Origin: Celeribacter indicus
Lineage (GTDB): Bacteria; Pseudomonadota; Alphaproteobacteria; Rhodobacterales; Rhodobacteraceae
NCBI RefSeq assembly: GCF_000819565.1
Contig: NZ_CP004393.1
Location: 2,604,001 to 2,668,000, forward strand
Direction of reading: 5' to 3'
DNA: 64,000 bases
Shown here: positions 51,195 to 61,242 of the stretch, piece by piece
Layout of the letters: the number at the start of each line of letters is the position of its first letter
Numbering within the stretch: position 1 is the first letter of the stretch
Program-made: the position numbers and the translations under genes
The notes under the pieces: generated by a model
What the model was told of the DNA's origin: nothing
Databases searched by the model: none
The model's input: the letters and a program-made list of their open reading frames with translations, nothing else

Positions 51195-52304
51195 ATGGTG
51201 TTGGGGAGATTCGACAAATACATGCTTCAGCAACTGCTGATGCTGTTCGGCTTCTTCTCCCTCGTGCTCGCGCTCGTCTTCTGGGTCAACCGCGCCGTGG
51301 GCCTGCTCGACTGGCTGATGGGCGACGGGCAATCCGCCTCCGTCTTCCTCCAGCTCAGCGCACTGTCCCTGCCGACGATCCTCGTCAATCTCCTGCCGAT
51401 TTCGGCCTTTGGGGCCACGGTTTACGTCACCAACCGGCTGTCGAACGAATCCGAGCTCGTCGTGGTGCAGGCGGCGGGCTACTCGCCCTACCGGCTGGCG
51501 CGGCCGGCGCTGGTCTTCGGGCTCGTCGTCGCGGTGATGACCGCGATCCTGTCGCATGTGCTCGTGCCGCTGTCGGTGCGCGAACTCGACCTCCGGCGCG
51601 ACGAGATCGCCCAGGACGTGACCGCGCGGCTCCTGCAGGAAGGCACCTTCGTGCACCCGGCGAAGGGGATCACCTTCTATGTGCGCGAGATCACGCCCAA
51701 CGGGGAATTGCACGACATCTACCTCTCGAGCAGTCTCGCGGATGGCGAGCGCCAGAGCTTCATGGCTTCCCGCGGGCTTCTGGTGAAGGAAGAGGAGGCG
51801 CCGATGCTGCTCATGTTCGACGGCATGGCGCAGGTCTATGAACTCGAGAGCCAGCGCCTCTCGGTCACGCGTTTCGAAAGTTTCGCCTACAGCCTCGCCG
51901 GGCTGATGGCGGAGGTGCGCGTCCCCGGACAGAGCACGCGCGCCACCACGACCACGGCGCTGCTCGCGCGGGATCTCTCCGCGGAGAACCTCGCCACGGC
52001 GAACAGCCGCATGAACAAGGCGCTTCAGAGCCTCGCGGTCACGCTCGTCGGATTCGGGGCGCTGATCGTCGGCGGCTTCTCCCGCTTCGGGCTCTGGCGG
52101 CAGATCTTCCTCGCGCTCCTGCTCCTCGTGATCGTGAAGTCGATCGACAATTCGCTCGAGGGCGCGATCGAACGCGATCCGACACTCTGGCCGGTCACCT
52201 ATCTCTCGACGCTGCTCGGGGTGGTGCTCGGCTATCTCCTCCTGTGGAAGGCCGCCCATCCGCGCCTGCGCGGGACGCGCGGGGCCGGGGGAGAGCTGCC
52301 ATGA
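51195..52304 (+). CDS. lptF: LPS export ABC transporter permease LptF
   Basis: One of the two permeases that pull lipopolysaccharide out of the inner membrane. The 369-residue protein has three N-terminal membrane segments, a periplasmic jellyroll (about 125-260: GTFVHPAKGITFYVREITPN) and three C-terminal segments, with VQAAGYSPYRLARPALVFG in the coupling region for LptB. ATG at 51195; a GTG at 51180 and later in-frame codons are possible. First gene of lptF-lptG-lptD-surA-pdxA-rsmA. Confidence 0.93.
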   Translation: MVLGRFDKYMLQQLLMLFGFFSLVLALVFWVNRAVGLLDWLMGDGQSASVFLQLSALSLPTILVNLLPISAFGATVYVTNRLSNESELVVVQAAGYSPYRLARPALVFGLVVAVMTAILSHVLVPLSVRELDLRRDEIAQDVTARLLQEGTFVHPAKGITFYVREITPNGELHDIYLSSSLADGERQSFMASRGLLVKEEEAPMLLMFDGMAQVYELESQRLSVTRFESFAYSLAGLMAEVRVPGQSTRATTTTALLARDLSAENLATANSRMNKALQSLAVTLVGFGALIVGGFSRFGLWRQIFLALLLLVIVKSIDNSLEGAIERDPTLWPVTYLSTLLGVVLGYLLLWKAAHPRLRGTRGAGGELP

Positions 52305-53398
52305 GGCTCGATCTCTATTTCGCCCGGCGGTTCCTGCGTGCGCTGCTGATGACGCTCGGCATCTTCTGCGGTCTCATCCTGATGATCGAGACGGTCGACA
52401 TCATCCGCGATTTCGCCGCCGACGGCATCACCGCCGCGCAGAGCCTGAACCTTGCGCTCCTGCGCCTGCCGACGACGATCTACGGCTTCCTGCCGATCAT
52501 CGTCGCCATCGCGACTCTGATCATGTTCCTCGGCCTCGCGCGGTCCTCCGAACTCGTGGTCGCCCGCGCCGCGGGGCGGTCGGCCATGCGCTCCCTCCTG
52601 CCGCCCGTCGCCGTAGCCTTTCTCTTCGGCGTCGTGACGGTGGCCGTGCTCAATCCGATCGCGGCGACGACGGAACGGCGCTACGAGGAGCGCGAAAACC
52701 TCTATCTGGACGGCGACCGGCAGATCTTCTCCGTCTCCGACGAAGGGCTCTGGCTGCGCGAGGGCACGGCCTCCGGGCAGATGGTGATCCGCGCGACGCG
52801 CGCGAACCTCGACGGCTCGGCGCTCCACGACGTGACCTTCCTCGGGTTTTCCACCGGCGGGCTGCCGCTCTACCGCATCGAGGCGCAGGAGGCCAGGATC
52901 GCGGATGGCCAGTGGCACCTGCGCGAGGCGAAGCGCTGGCCGCTCGAGGGCGCGGCCAATCCGGAGGCCGCGGCAACGCAGAGCCGGGAACTGACGCTGA
53001 CCACCTCGCTCACGCTCGAGGAGATCCAGGACCGGTTCGGCGTCCCGGCGGCGGTGGCGATCTGGGACATGCCCGACCACATCGCACGGCTGGAGGGGGC
53101 AGGGTTTTCCGCCCGCGCCTACAAGATGTGGCTGCAAAGCGAGCTTGCGCTGCCGCTCAGCTTCGTCGCCATGGTGCTGATCGGGGCAGGCTTCACGATG
53201 CGCCACACGAGGCTCGGACGCACGTCCACGCTGGTGCTGACGGCGATCATCCTCGCCTTCGGCTTCTACTTCCTGCGCTCCTTCTCCATCGTGCTCGGGG
53301 AGAACGGGATGCTGCCGATCGCCCTCGCCGCCTGGGCGCCACCGGTCGCGGTGATCTTCGCCTCCCTTGCCCTGCTGCTGCATTTGGAGGATGGATAG
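52301..53398 (+). CDS. lptG: LPS export ABC transporter permease LptG
   Basis: Partner of LptF. The 365 residues start MRLDLYFARRFLRALLMTLG, carry the coupling segment LVVARAAGRSAMRSLLPPV, a periplasmic domain (about 115-260) and three C-terminal segments. The ATG overlaps the lptF stop as ATGA, giving coupled translation of the two permeases. lptB, lptA and lptC are not in the window. Confidence 0.94.
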   Translation: MRLDLYFARRFLRALLMTLGIFCGLILMIETVDIIRDFAADGITAAQSLNLALLRLPTTIYGFLPIIVAIATLIMFLGLARSSELVVARAAGRSAMRSLLPPVAVAFLFGVVTVAVLNPIAATTERRYEERENLYLDGDRQIFSVSDEGLWLREGTASGQMVIRATRANLDGSALHDVTFLGFSTGGLPLYRIEAQEARIADGQWHLREAKRWPLEGAANPEAAATQSRELTLTTSLTLEEIQDRFGVPAAVAIWDMPDHIARLEGAGFSARAYKMWLQSELALPLSFVAMVLIGAGFTMRHTRLGRTSTLVLTAIILAFGFYFLRSFSIVLGENGMLPIALAAWAPPVAVIFASLALLLHLEDG

Positions 53399-53402
53399 GA
53401 TC

Positions 53403-55592
53403 ATGACCGCATCCGCCCCTGCCCTCGCCGCCGCCTTCCGTCCTGCCCTGCGTCTCGCCCTTGCCGCCGCGCTGGGACTGGGCGTGCCGATCGCGCCCGC
53501 CTTCCTGCCACTGCCCGCCGCGGCACAGGACGCCGCGGCGCGGACGGAGGAGGAGCCCACCGCCCTCTTTGCCGACAGCGTGACCTTCGACGGAACCTGG
53601 CTCACCGCGACCGGCGCGGTCGAGGTGCTGCGCGACGAGACCCGACTCACCGCCACGCGGATCGCCTACAACCAGGATACGGGGGCGCTCGAGATCGACG
53701 GGCCGATCCGCATCACCCGCGCGGGCGGCGATGTCGTCGTCCTCGCCTCCGCAGCCGAGATCGACACGGAACTCCAGAACGGGATCATGTCCTCCGCACG
53801 GCTGGTGATCGACCGCCAGCTCCAGCTCGCGGCCCGGCGGCTCGACGTGATCGACGGGCGCTACCTGCGCCTGTCGCGCAGCGTCGCCTCCGCCTGCGAG
53901 GTCTGCGCCGCACGGCCGGTTCCGCTTTGGGAAATCCGCGCGAAGGAGGTGATCCACGACACCGAGGAGCGGCAGATCTATTTCACCGACGCAAGCTTCC
54001 GCCTCATGGGCACGCCGGTCCTCTGGCTGCCGCGGCTGCGCATCCCCGATCCCTCGCTCGAGCGCGCCTCGGGCTTTCTCGTCCCGGAGCTGCGCACCGA
54101 TTCGACCCTCGGCACCGGGGTGATCGTGCCCTATTTCATCACCCTCGGCGACCATCGCGATCTCACCGTCTCGCCCTATCTCGCGACGTCAACGACGACA
54201 CTCAACCTGCGCTACCGGCAGGCCTTTTACAACGGCCGGCTGGAAATGAACGGCGCGGTGAGCCAGGACGACACGCGCGACGGCACACGTGCCTATCTCT
54301 TCGCGGAAGGCGAATGGACGGTCGGGCGCGGGCTGACCTTCGGCCTCGACCTGCGCGCGGTCTCCGACATCGCCTATCTCGTCGATTACGGCATCTCGGA
54401 CGACGACACGCTGCCCTCGCAGCTCACGCTCAGCCGCTATTCGGCGAACGAGGCGCTGTCGGCGGAGCTCACCTATCTGCGCACCCTGCGTGCCTCCGAA
54501 CAGGATATCGAGGACACTTTGCCCTTCTTCCTCGGCGAGGCACGCTACGAGCGGCTCCTGGACCTGCCGAAGCTGCCCGGCCAGCTCCGCTTCGGCCTCT
54601 CCGCCTCGAGCTCCTACCGCGACAGCAAGGAGGATGTGGAAGGCTACGACGTGCTGCGCCTCGGCACAGAGGCCGAATGGTCCGGCAGCCGGATCTTCGC
54701 CTCCGGGTTCCGGCTCGACACCACGGCGGCGGGCTATGTCGACGGCTATGCGATGCACCAGAACTCGCTCTACGGCGACACGGCGCTGCGCGTCACCCCG
54801 GCCGTCGAGACGCGGCTCAGCTATCCGATGGTGCGCCAGACCGCCGGCGGTGCCTCTGAAATCCTCACGCCGCTCCTCCAGATCGGCTGGTCGCGGACCT
54901 GGGGCGACGAGGTGCCGAACATCGACTCGACGCTCGTCGAATTCGACGAGGGCAACCTTCTGTCGCTGTCGCGCTTTCCGGGATCGGACCGGCGTGAGAC
55001 CGGGCTGACCGCCGCCGCCGGGCTGCACTTCGCCCATGACGGGCCGGGAAGCCGCTACAGCGTCACGCTGGGCCGGCTGCTCTACCTCAGCGACACGGGC
55101 GATTTCGCCGAGGCCTCCGGCCTTGCGGACACGCGGTCCGACTGGCTGCTGGGCGTCGGCCTCGGTTTCGAAAGCGGTATCGCGCTCACCTCGCGCACGC
55201 TTTTCGACGATGCGTTCGAGCTGACGAAATGGGAGGCGCGGCTCGATCTCACGCGGCCGCGCTACGAGGTCGGGGCGAGCTATGCCTATGTCATCGCGGA
55301 CGCGGCGGAAAACCGCGACAGGCCGGTCGACGAGTTCCGCTTCGACGGCAGCGTGAGACTCGCCGCGAACTGGCGGGCGGATGCCGAATATCTCTATGAT
55401 TTCAACGGCGGCGAGGCGACGAAGGCGGGGGTCGGGATCGAATTCCTCAACGAATGCGTCCGCCTGCGGCTCGGCATGTCGCGCCGCTATTCGGACACGG
55501 ACGCGCTCGATCCGACGACGAGCTACAGTTTCTCGGTGGGCTTCGGCGCCTTCGCGGCGGAAGGCGGGAAATCCACCCGCTGCGCGTTCTGA
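53403..55592 (+). CDS. lptD: LPS-assembly outer membrane protein LptD
   Basis: Large outer-membrane barrel that places lipopolysaccharide in the outer leaflet with LptE. The 729-residue precursor has a signal peptide (FRPALRLALAAALGLGVPIA to LPAAAQ), an N-terminal OstA-like domain (about 60-190: ADSVTFDGTWLTATGAVEVL), Cys in SRSVASACEVCAARPVPLW, and a long barrel ending CAF. The paired Cys and the last Cys fit the disulphide pattern that LptD needs. ATG at 53403, four bases after lptG; an ATG at 53391 is possible. Confidence 0.94.
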   Translation: MTASAPALAAAFRPALRLALAAALGLGVPIAPAFLPLPAAAQDAAARTEEEPTALFADSVTFDGTWLTATGAVEVLRDETRLTATRIAYNQDTGALEIDGPIRITRAGGDVVVLASAAEIDTELQNGIMSSARLVIDRQLQLAARRLDVIDGRYLRLSRSVASACEVCAARPVPLWEIRAKEVIHDTEERQIYFTDASFRLMGTPVLWLPRLRIPDPSLERASGFLVPELRTDSTLGTGVIVPYFITLGDHRDLTVSPYLATSTTTLNLRYRQAFYNGRLEMNGAVSQDDTRDGTRAYLFAEGEWTVGRGLTFGLDLRAVSDIAYLVDYGISDDDTLPSQLTLSRYSANEALSAELTYLRTLRASEQDIEDTLPFFLGEARYERLLDLPKLPGQLRFGLSASSSYRDSKEDVEGYDVLRLGTEAEWSGSRIFASGFRLDTTAAGYVDGYAMHQNSLYGDTALRVTPAVETRLSYPMVRQTAGGASEILTPLLQIGWSRTWGDEVPNIDSTLVEFDEGNLLSLSRFPGSDRRETGLTAAAGLHFAHDGPGSRYSVTLGRLLYLSDTGDFAEASGLADTRSDWLLGVGLGFESGIALTSRTLFDDAFELTKWEARLDLTRPRYEVGASYAYVIADAAENRDRPVDEFRFDGSVRLAANWRADAEYLYDFNGGEATKAGVGIEFLNECVRLRLGMSRRYSDTDALDPTTSYSFSVGFGAFAAEGGKSTRCAF

Positions 55593-55701
55593 GCCCCCAG
55601 CCCGCGGAGGGAGGGATCGCAAGCCCCTTGGCCCGCGCCGCGAAACCCCGTAAGTAAAGACTGAAATCGCGCTTCGGGCGCAGAATAAAGAGGTTGGCAG
55701 A

Positions 55702-56979
55702 ATGAGAACGATCCGAGCAGGTCTCATGAGCATCACCCGCCGCGCGGCGCGGCTGTCGCCGGGGCTCCGCCGTCTCGGACTGGCCGGGACGCTCGGCCTT
55801 GCCGTGCTTCCCGCGCTTCCTGCCCTGGCGCAGAACATGTTCGCGCCCGTCGCCTATGTGAACGATCAGGTCGTCACCCGCTTCGAACTGGACCAGAGGC
55901 GCCAGATGCTCGCGGTGCTCGGCGCACCCACGACGGAGAAGGCCGCGCTCGAGGCGCTGATCGAGGAACGGCTGAAGGACGAGGTCGCCGCCCGTGTCGG
56001 CATGTCGCTCAACGACGAGCAGACCGCCGCGGCAATCCGCGAATTCGCCGCCCGCGGCGATCTCCAGCCCGAGCAGTTCCTCGCGCTCATGGCCCGCAAC
56101 GGCGTGTCGGCACAGACCGTGCGCGACTACATCACCTCAGGCACGATCTGGCGCGAATACGCGCGCGCGCGCTTCCGCCAGAAGGCCACCGTCAGCGAGA
56201 GCGAGATCGACCGCGCGCTCCAGAACCAGGGGCCGTCGGGCGGGCTGCGCGTCCTGTTGTCCGAGCTCTTCCTGCCGGCACGCACGCCGGAGGAAAGGGC
56301 GCAGTCCGAAGCCCTCGCCACCCGCATCGCCCAGGATGCCACGATCGGATCCTTCGCGGCCGCCGCGCGGGAATATTCCGTGGCGCCGAGCCGCGAGACC
56401 GGGGGCGAGATGGACTGGGTGCCGATCGGCAACCTGCCCGGCCCGCTGCGCGCCTCCGTCATGGGGCTCAAGCCCGGCGAGGTCACCGCGCCGCTGTCCA
56501 CCGGCAATGCCATCGGCATGTTCCAGCTCCGCGCCGTCGCGGAAACCGACGTGCCCACACCGGCTCCCGACACCATCCGCTATGCCGCCTATTACATCGC
56601 CGGCGGCCACAGCCCCGAGGCGCTGAAACGTGCGGCGGAGGTTCAGGCACGGGTCGACACCTGCGACGATCTCTATGCCGTGGCCAAGGGCCAGCCCGAG
56701 AGCACGCTCCAGATCGACAGCCTGTCGCCCTCGCAGATCCCGCAGGACGTCGCGCTCGAACTCGCGAAGCTCGATCCCGGCGAAGTCTCCACCGCGCTCA
56801 CCCGCGCGAACGGACAGACGCTCGTCTTCCTGATGCTGTGCGCGCGGTCCTTCGACGAGGCGACCGACGAGGAGGCGCGCGAGCAGGTGCGCCAGGAGCT
56901 CATCGTGAACCGGATCAGCGCGCTTGCCGACAGCTATGTGGCGGAGCTGAAGGCCGACGCCGCCATCGTCATCCCATGA
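55702..56979 (+). CDS. surA: SurA-like periplasmic chaperone and peptidyl-prolyl isomerase
   Basis: Guides unfolded outer-membrane proteins to BamA. The 425-residue precursor has a long signal region (to LPALAQN), a SurA N-domain (about 45-170: VAYVNDQVVTRFELDQRRQM) and one parvulin domain (about 185-285) with SETGGE-type block SRETGGEMDWVPIGNLPG. Enteric SurA has two parvulin domains; one is usual here. It overlaps pdxA by four bases. The lptD-surA-pdxA-ksgA order is conserved across Proteobacteria. Confidence 0.93.
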   Translation: MRTIRAGLMSITRRAARLSPGLRRLGLAGTLGLAVLPALPALAQNMFAPVAYVNDQVVTRFELDQRRQMLAVLGAPTTEKAALEALIEERLKDEVAARVGMSLNDEQTAAAIREFAARGDLQPEQFLALMARNGVSAQTVRDYITSGTIWREYARARFRQKATVSESEIDRALQNQGPSGGLRVLLSELFLPARTPEERAQSEALATRIAQDATIGSFAAAAREYSVAPSRETGGEMDWVPIGNLPGPLRASVMGLKPGEVTAPLSTGNAIGMFQLRAVAETDVPTPAPDTIRYAAYYIAGGHSPEALKRAAEVQARVDTCDDLYAVAKGQPESTLQIDSLSPSQIPQDVALELAKLDPGEVSTALTRANGQTLVFLMLCARSFDEATDEEAREQVRQELIVNRISALADSYVAELKADAAIVIP

Positions 56980-57956
56980 CCGCGCCGATCGCCCTCACCT
57001 GCGGCGACCCCGCAGGCGTCGGCCCGGAACTCGCCGCGGCGGCGGCGGAGGTGCTGAAGGGGGAACTTCCCTTCTTCCTCATCGGCGACCCGCGCCACCT
57101 GCCCCAGGACACGGCCGTCGCGGAAATCACCGATCCTGCCGAGGCGGCGCAGGTGCCGGCGGGCACGCTGGCGATAATGCCGCACGCGTTTCCGGAGGCG
57201 GCGAGGCCCGGCCATCCCTCGCTCGCCAATGCGGCCAGCGTCGTGGCGGTGATCGAACGCGCCGTTGCCCTCGTGCAGGAGGGCCGCGCCGGTGCCGTCT
57301 GCACCGGGCCGGTCAACAAGAAGGTGCTGAAGGACGGCGCGGATTTCGCCTTTCCCGGCCATACCGAATTCCTCGCCCATCTCGCCGGGGTGGACCGCGT
57401 CGTGATGATGCTGGCCTGTCCCGAGCTGCGCGTCGTGCCGGTGACGATCCACATTCCCCTGCGCGAGGTGCCGGGCGCCTTCACCCCCGCGCTTCTGGAG
57501 GAGACGATCCGGATCACCGAGGCCGGGCTGCGCCGGTTCTGGGGGATCGAGCGGCCCCGCCTCGCCATTGCCGGCCTCAATCCCCACGCGGGCGAAGGCG
57601 GCGCGATGGGACGCGAGGAGATCGACTGGATGATCCCGCTCCTCGCCCGGCTCGAGGCGGAGGGGCTCCGCCTCAAGGGGCCGATGTCGGCCGATACGAT
57701 GTTCCATGCCGCGGCGCGCGCGGGCTATGACGTGGCGCTCTGCGCCTATCACGACCAGGCACTCATCCCGATCAAGACCGTGGATTTCGCGGGCGGCGTC
57801 AACGTGACCCTCGGCCTGCCCTTCATCCGCACCTCACCCGACCACGGCACCGCCTTCGACATCGCCGGGAAGGATCTGGCCGATCCGAGTTCGCTGATCG
57901 CCGCGCTTCGGATGGCGCGGGAGATGAGTATTTCCGGCAGCAAAAAGGCAGGGTGA
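56976..57956 (+). CDS. pdxA: 4-hydroxythreonine-4-phosphate dehydrogenase PdxA
   Basis: Step of pyridoxal phosphate synthesis from erythrose 4-phosphate. The 326-residue protein has [40 protein letters not shown] and [16 protein letters not shown] with the metal-binding His. ATG overlaps the surA stop. Its last codons ([10 protein letters not shown]) are encoded by copy 2 of the 22-base element, and its stop shares a base with the rsmA ATG. Confidence 0.95.
   Translation: MTAPIALTCGDPAGVGPELAAAAAEVLKGELPFFLIGDPRHLPQDTAVAEITDPAEAAQVPAGTLAIMPHAFPEAARPGHPSLANAASVVAVIERAVALVQEGRAGAVCTGPVNKKVLKDGADFAFPGHTEFLAHLAGVDRVVMMLACPELRVVPVTIHIPLREVPGAFTPALLEETIRITEAGLRRFWGIERPRLAIAGLNPHAGEGGAMGREEIDWMIPLLARLEAEGLRLKGPMSADTMFHAAARAGYDVALCAYHDQALIPIKTVDFAGGVNVTLGLPFIRTSPDHGTAFDIAGKDLADPSSLIAALRMAREMSISGSKKAG
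57926..57947 (+). repeat. 22-base dispersed element, copy 2
   Basis: GAGTATTT, CC, GGCAGCAAAAAG. Unlike the others it lies inside the end of a gene (pdxA), nine bases before the rsmA ATG, and supplies the purine-rich upstream region of rsmA. Confidence 0.85.
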
Positions 57957-58798
57957 TGGCAACGTTCGACGGGCTTCCCCCGCTGCGCGAGGTGATCGAG
58001 ACGCACGGGCTCGTGGCAAAGAAATCGCTCGGGCAGAATTTCCTGCTCGATCTCAACCTGACATCGAAAATCGCGCGCCAGGCGGGCGATCTGTCGAAAT
58101 GCGACGTGCTGGAGGTCGGACCCGGCCCCGGCGGGCTGACGCGCGGGCTTCTGGCCGAGGGCGCGCGCAGGGTGCTCGCGGTCGAGAAGGACAGCCGCGC
58201 CATTGCCGCGCTTTCGGAGATCGCGGCCGCCTATCCCGGACGGCTCGAGGTGCTGAACGCGGACGCGCTCGAGATCGACCCGCGGGACCGGCTTACGCCG
58301 CCGGTGCGTGTGGTCGCCAACCTGCCCTATAACGTCGGCACCGAGCTTCTGGTGCGCTGGCTCACCCCTCCCGAATGGCCGCCCTACTGGACCTCGCTCA
58401 CGCTGATGTTCCAGCGCGAGGTGGCCGAGCGGATCGTGGCGCAGCCGGGATCCAGGACCTACGGGCGACTCGCGATCCTCGCGCAGTGGCGCACGCGCCC
58501 GCGCATCGTGATGGAATTGCCGCCCGAGGCGTTTTCGCCGCCGCCGAAGATCCATTCCTCGGTCGTGCATCTCGAGGCGCTCACGGCGCCCCGGTTCGCG
58601 GCGGAGCCGAAGGTTCTCGAGCGGGTCGTCGCGGCGGGGTTCAACCAGCGGCGCAAGATGCTGCGGGCAGCACTGAGGGGGCTCGCCCCCGATATCGAAG
58701 ACCGTCTGGCGGCGGCGGGGATCAGGCCCACGGACCGTGCCGAACAGGTGCCGATCGAGGGCTGGTGCGCGCTCGCACGGGAAATGGCGAAAGGATAG
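57956..58798 (+). CDS. rsmA: 16S rRNA (adenine-1518/1519-N6) dimethyltransferase RsmA (KsgA)
   Basis: Dimethylates two adjacent adenines near the 3' end of 16S rRNA, a late check in small-subunit assembly. The 280 residues have [20 protein letters not shown], the SAM motif [15 protein letters not shown] and the catalytic [11 protein letters not shown], and end in the helical C-domain. The ATG at 57956 overlaps the pdxA stop (TGATG); a GTG one codon earlier is possible. Confidence 0.96.
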   Translation: MATFDGLPPLREVIETHGLVAKKSLGQNFLLDLNLTSKIARQAGDLSKCDVLEVGPGPGGLTRGLLAEGARRVLAVEKDSRAIAALSEIAAAYPGRLEVLNADALEIDPRDRLTPPVRVVANLPYNVGTELLVRWLTPPEWPPYWTSLTLMFQREVAERIVAQPGSRTYGRLAILAQWRTRPRIVMELPPEAFSPPPKIHSSVVHLEALTAPRFAAEPKVLERVVAAGFNQRRKMLRAALRGLAPDIEDRLAAAGIRPTDRAEQVPIEGWCALAREMAKG

Positions 58799-58801
58799 CC
58801 G

Positions 58802-59221
58802 ATGTTTTCTCATATCACCCTGGGCGTCAACGATCTGGACGAAGCCGCCCGTTTCTATGACGCGGTGCTCACCGAAATCGGTCTGGTCCAGCGGGAGGAG
58901 GAACCCGACGGCGGGCCCGAGGCCCGCTGCTGGGTCCGGCCCGAGGCGCCCTATCCGCGCTTCTATGCCCATCTGCCCTTCGACGGCGCGCCGGCCACGC
59001 CGGGAAACGGCACCATGGCCGCCTTCATCGCGCCCTCGCGCGAGGCGGTCGACCGCGCCCATGCGGCGGGGCTTGCCCATGGCGGGACGGATGAGGGTGC
59101 GCCAGGGCTGCGGCCGCATTACGCGGCGGATTACTATGGCGCTTATCTGCGCGATCCCTCGGGCAACAAGATCCATGTCGTCCACCGCGACAAGCTGCTC
59201 GGCTACCTCTTTCCGGGATGA
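58802..59221 (+). CDS. VOC-superfamily (glyoxalase/bleomycin-resistance-like) protein
   Basis: A 139-residue protein of the vicinal oxygen chelate fold with two beta-alpha-beta-beta-beta units: MFSHITLGVNDLDEAARFYD with a His near the start and YLRDPSGNKIHVVHRDK near the end. The metal-binding residues (His, Glu/His) look present, but the substrate is not deducible. It starts four bases after rsmA and may belong to the same operon; it ends before a terminator. Confidence 0.8.
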   Translation: MFSHITLGVNDLDEAARFYDAVLTEIGLVQREEEPDGGPEARCWVRPEAPYPRFYAHLPFDGAPATPGNGTMAAFIAPSREAVDRAHAAGLAHGGTDEGAPGLRPHYAADYYGAYLRDPSGNKIHVVHRDKLLGYLFPG

Positions 59222-59290
59222 CTCTGCGGGCGTTCTGCGCCCCATCGGCGGGACAGGCGCAACCGGACCGAAACAGGCGCCGTCAAAACG

Positions 59291-59317
59291 AAACCCCGCC
59301 GGATCGGCGGGGTTTTC
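59291..59317. terminator. Intrinsic terminator between the VOC and DUF4167 genes
   Basis: AAACCCCGCC (59291-59300) and GGCGGGGTTT (59306-59315) with a five-base loop and TTTT; A on the left lets it serve the convergent gene too. Confidence 0.92.
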
Positions 59318-59347
59318 TTGTGGGAGATCTGACCCCCTGTCCGGCGC

Positions 59348-60031
59348 TTATTCCGCGGCGGCGGGCGTGTCGCCATTGGCGGAGGCGGTGTCCCCGTCCT
59401 CTTTGCCGCTGTCCTTCGCCCGCTTCGCACCGGGCTTTGCATCGTCTTTCGCAGCGTCCTTTCCGGCCTCGGCTTCAGCCGCGGCGGCGGCTTTCGCTTC
59501 CGCGTCCTTCTCGGCCTTGGTCTTGCGCGGCTTGCGCGGGGCGCGCGGCTTCTTCGGCTTCGGCGCGTCCTCCGGCGTCTCCACGAGGCCGGTGTCGTCG
59601 GACGAGCTGTCGCCCTCGACGAAGACGAGGCCGGGCTGGTCGTCGCTCGCGGCCTTTTCCTCCTCGCGCTTGCGCTGCTGGCGTTCGGCCCGCTCGGCAC
59701 GTTCGGCCCGCTCGGCACGCTCGGCGTCCTGGCGGTCGCGGCGTTCCTGGGCCTCACGTTCCTGGGCCTCGCGCTGCGCTTCCATCTCCTTCTGCGCCTC
59801 GCCGAGCATCCGCAGGTAATGTTCCGCGTGCTGCTGGAAATTCTCCGCGGCCACGCGGTCGTTGGCGAGCTGGGCGTCGCGGGCGAGCTGGTTGTATTTG
59901 TCGATAATCTGTTGCGGCGTGCCACGCACCTTGCCCTCGGGGCCGGAGCTGTCGAAGACACGGTTGACGATATTGCCAACGGAACGGTTGCGGTTGTTCT
60001 TGGACCGCGAACGGTTTTTCGAAGATCTCAT
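59348..60031 (-). CDS. DUF4167 protein, highly charged
   Basis: A 227-residue protein. The N-terminal domain (residues 1-75) is the conserved DUF4167: RSRSKNNRNRSVGNIVNRVF and PQQIIDKYNQLARDAQLAND, basic enough for RNA binding. The rest is low complexity: a repeat AERAERAERAERAER (around residues 105-125), an acidic patch, and a Lys/Ala-rich tail. Function unknown. Start at 60031. A leader of about 170 bases lies between the promoter and the ATG. Confidence 0.85.
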   Translation of the reverse strand: MRSSKNRSRSKNNRNRSVGNIVNRVFDSSGPEGKVRGTPQQIIDKYNQLARDAQLANDRVAAENFQQHAEHYLRMLGEAQKEMEAQREAQEREAQERRDRQDAERAERAERAERAERQQRKREEEKAASDDQPGLVFVEGDSSSDDTGLVETPEDAPKPKKPRAPRKPRKTKAEKDAEAKAAAAAEAEAGKDAAKDDAKPGAKRAKDSGKEDGDTASANGDTPAAAE

Positions 60032-60378
60032 ACGATGTTCTTTCGAGCCTATGTCTCGGGTTCTTTCGAGCCTGTTTCTACCGGGTTCACGGACCGGCTT
60101 ATCCTTGATCTGGCTTGTCTGTCCCTTGCGCTTCCAGCCATGGAAGCCGTCAACGTCAAAGCTGTGAAGGGTACTGCGCGGGGGAGCAAATTCCCACCGG
60201 ACGCCTGCCCCAATAACCATGTCCCGGCTGTCCTGACAAGGGGTTTTATTGCTTCATTCGAGCCAAATCTGCCGGATTTCGACCTGTTTTCACGTTCGGA
60301 ACCGTCAGCGAGCGCCTGTTTTCGAGACTGTTGCAATTGACCTGCGCGGCACCGGGAAAGCGATCCGTATCCCTTCCG
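60032..60378. other. 347-base region upstream of DUF4167
   Basis: No gene is apparent in it. It holds the DUF4167 promoter (60211-60239) and a long leader. Its base composition is less GC-rich than the flanking genes. The prmC gene ends at 60379 without a clear terminator. Confidence 0.6.
60211..60239 (-). promoter_or_regulatory. Sigma-70-like promoter for DUF4167
   Basis: On the minus strand TTGTCA (60234-60239), a 17-base spacer and TTATTG (60211-60216). It predicts a leader of about 170 nt. Confidence 0.5.
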
Positions 60379-61242
60379 TCATGACGCCGGGGCGGGTTCG
60401 GGTGCATCGGCGCGGACCACGCGGTCGCGCCCGTCAAGATCGGGGATCACCCGCACAGACCTGAACCCTTGCGCAAGCAGGAGACCGGCGACAGCGGACC
60501 CCTGTGTCGGTCCGATCTCCAGCGCGATCCGCCCCCCTGGGGCAAGGAACGCACCGGCCTGTCGCGCTATCTCCCTGTAGGCAGATAAGCCGTCCGCCTC
60601 GTCTGTCAAGGCCCCCCTCGGCTCATGGGAGAGCTCGGGCGCGAGGCCGGCCATCTCCGCCGCCGAGATATAGGGCGGGTTGGAGACGATCAGATCGAAG
60701 ACGCCATCGACGCCCTGCCACCAGTCCGCGCGTCGGAAGCGCGCACGCGCGCCGAGATCGAGCGCCGCCGCATTGCGCCGCGCCACGGCGAGCGCGGCCT
60801 CCGACAGATCCGTGCCGAGCCCCATGGCACGCGGCCTTTCCGCAAGCAAACTCAATAGGATGGCACCCGATCCCGTGCCAAGGTCGAGGACGGAGGCGAA
60901 GGGGCGCGAGAGGGCTTCGGCCACGAGGATCTCCGTCTCGGGGCGCGGGTCGAGCACGTCCCGGCCGACCTCGAAACGGTGGCCGTGGAACTCCCTGTAT
61001 CCGAGGATATGGGACACCGGCTCCCGCGCGAGGCGCCGCGCGAGGGCCGCCGCGAAAGCCGCCTTGGCACCGGGATCGAGCGGGTCGCGCAGCACGAGCG
61101 TGAGCCGGTCCGGAGCGAGACCGAGCGCATGGGCCATGAGCAGGCGCGCATCGCGCCCCGCGCCCGGAATCCCGGCCGCGGCGAGGGCCTGCGTCGCCGG
61201 GATCAGAGCCGCCTGGACCGTGATCCGGTCCGTCTCGCTCAC
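60379..61242 (-). CDS. prmC: Peptide chain release factor N5-glutamine methyltransferase PrmC
   Basis: Methylates the Gln of the GGQ motif in release factors. The 287-residue protein has a helical N-domain and a SAM-binding domain with [16 protein letters not shown] and the catalytic [15 protein letters not shown]. The start is a GTG (61240-61242) overlapping the prfA stop as GTGA. It follows its substrate gene prfA directly, a widespread arrangement. Confidence 0.96.
   Translation of the reverse strand: MSETDRITVQAALIPATQALAAAGIPGAGRDARLLMAHALGLAPDRLTLVLRDPLDPGAKAAFAAALARRLAREPVSHILGYREFHGHRFEVGRDVLDPRPETEILVAEALSRPFASVLDLGTGSGAILLSLLAERPRAMGLGTDLSEAALAVARRNAAALDLGARARFRRADWWQGVDGVFDLIVSNPPYISAAEMAGLAPELSHEPRGALTDEADGLSAYREIARQAGAFLAPGGRIALEIGPTQGSAVAGLLLAQGFRSVRVIPDLDGRDRVVRADAPEPAPAS

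Noticed and set aside
59690..59790. Short direct repeats inside the DUF4167 gene as a repeat element
   Set aside because: They are coding repeats for AER units in a charged low-complexity region, not an independent DNA element.
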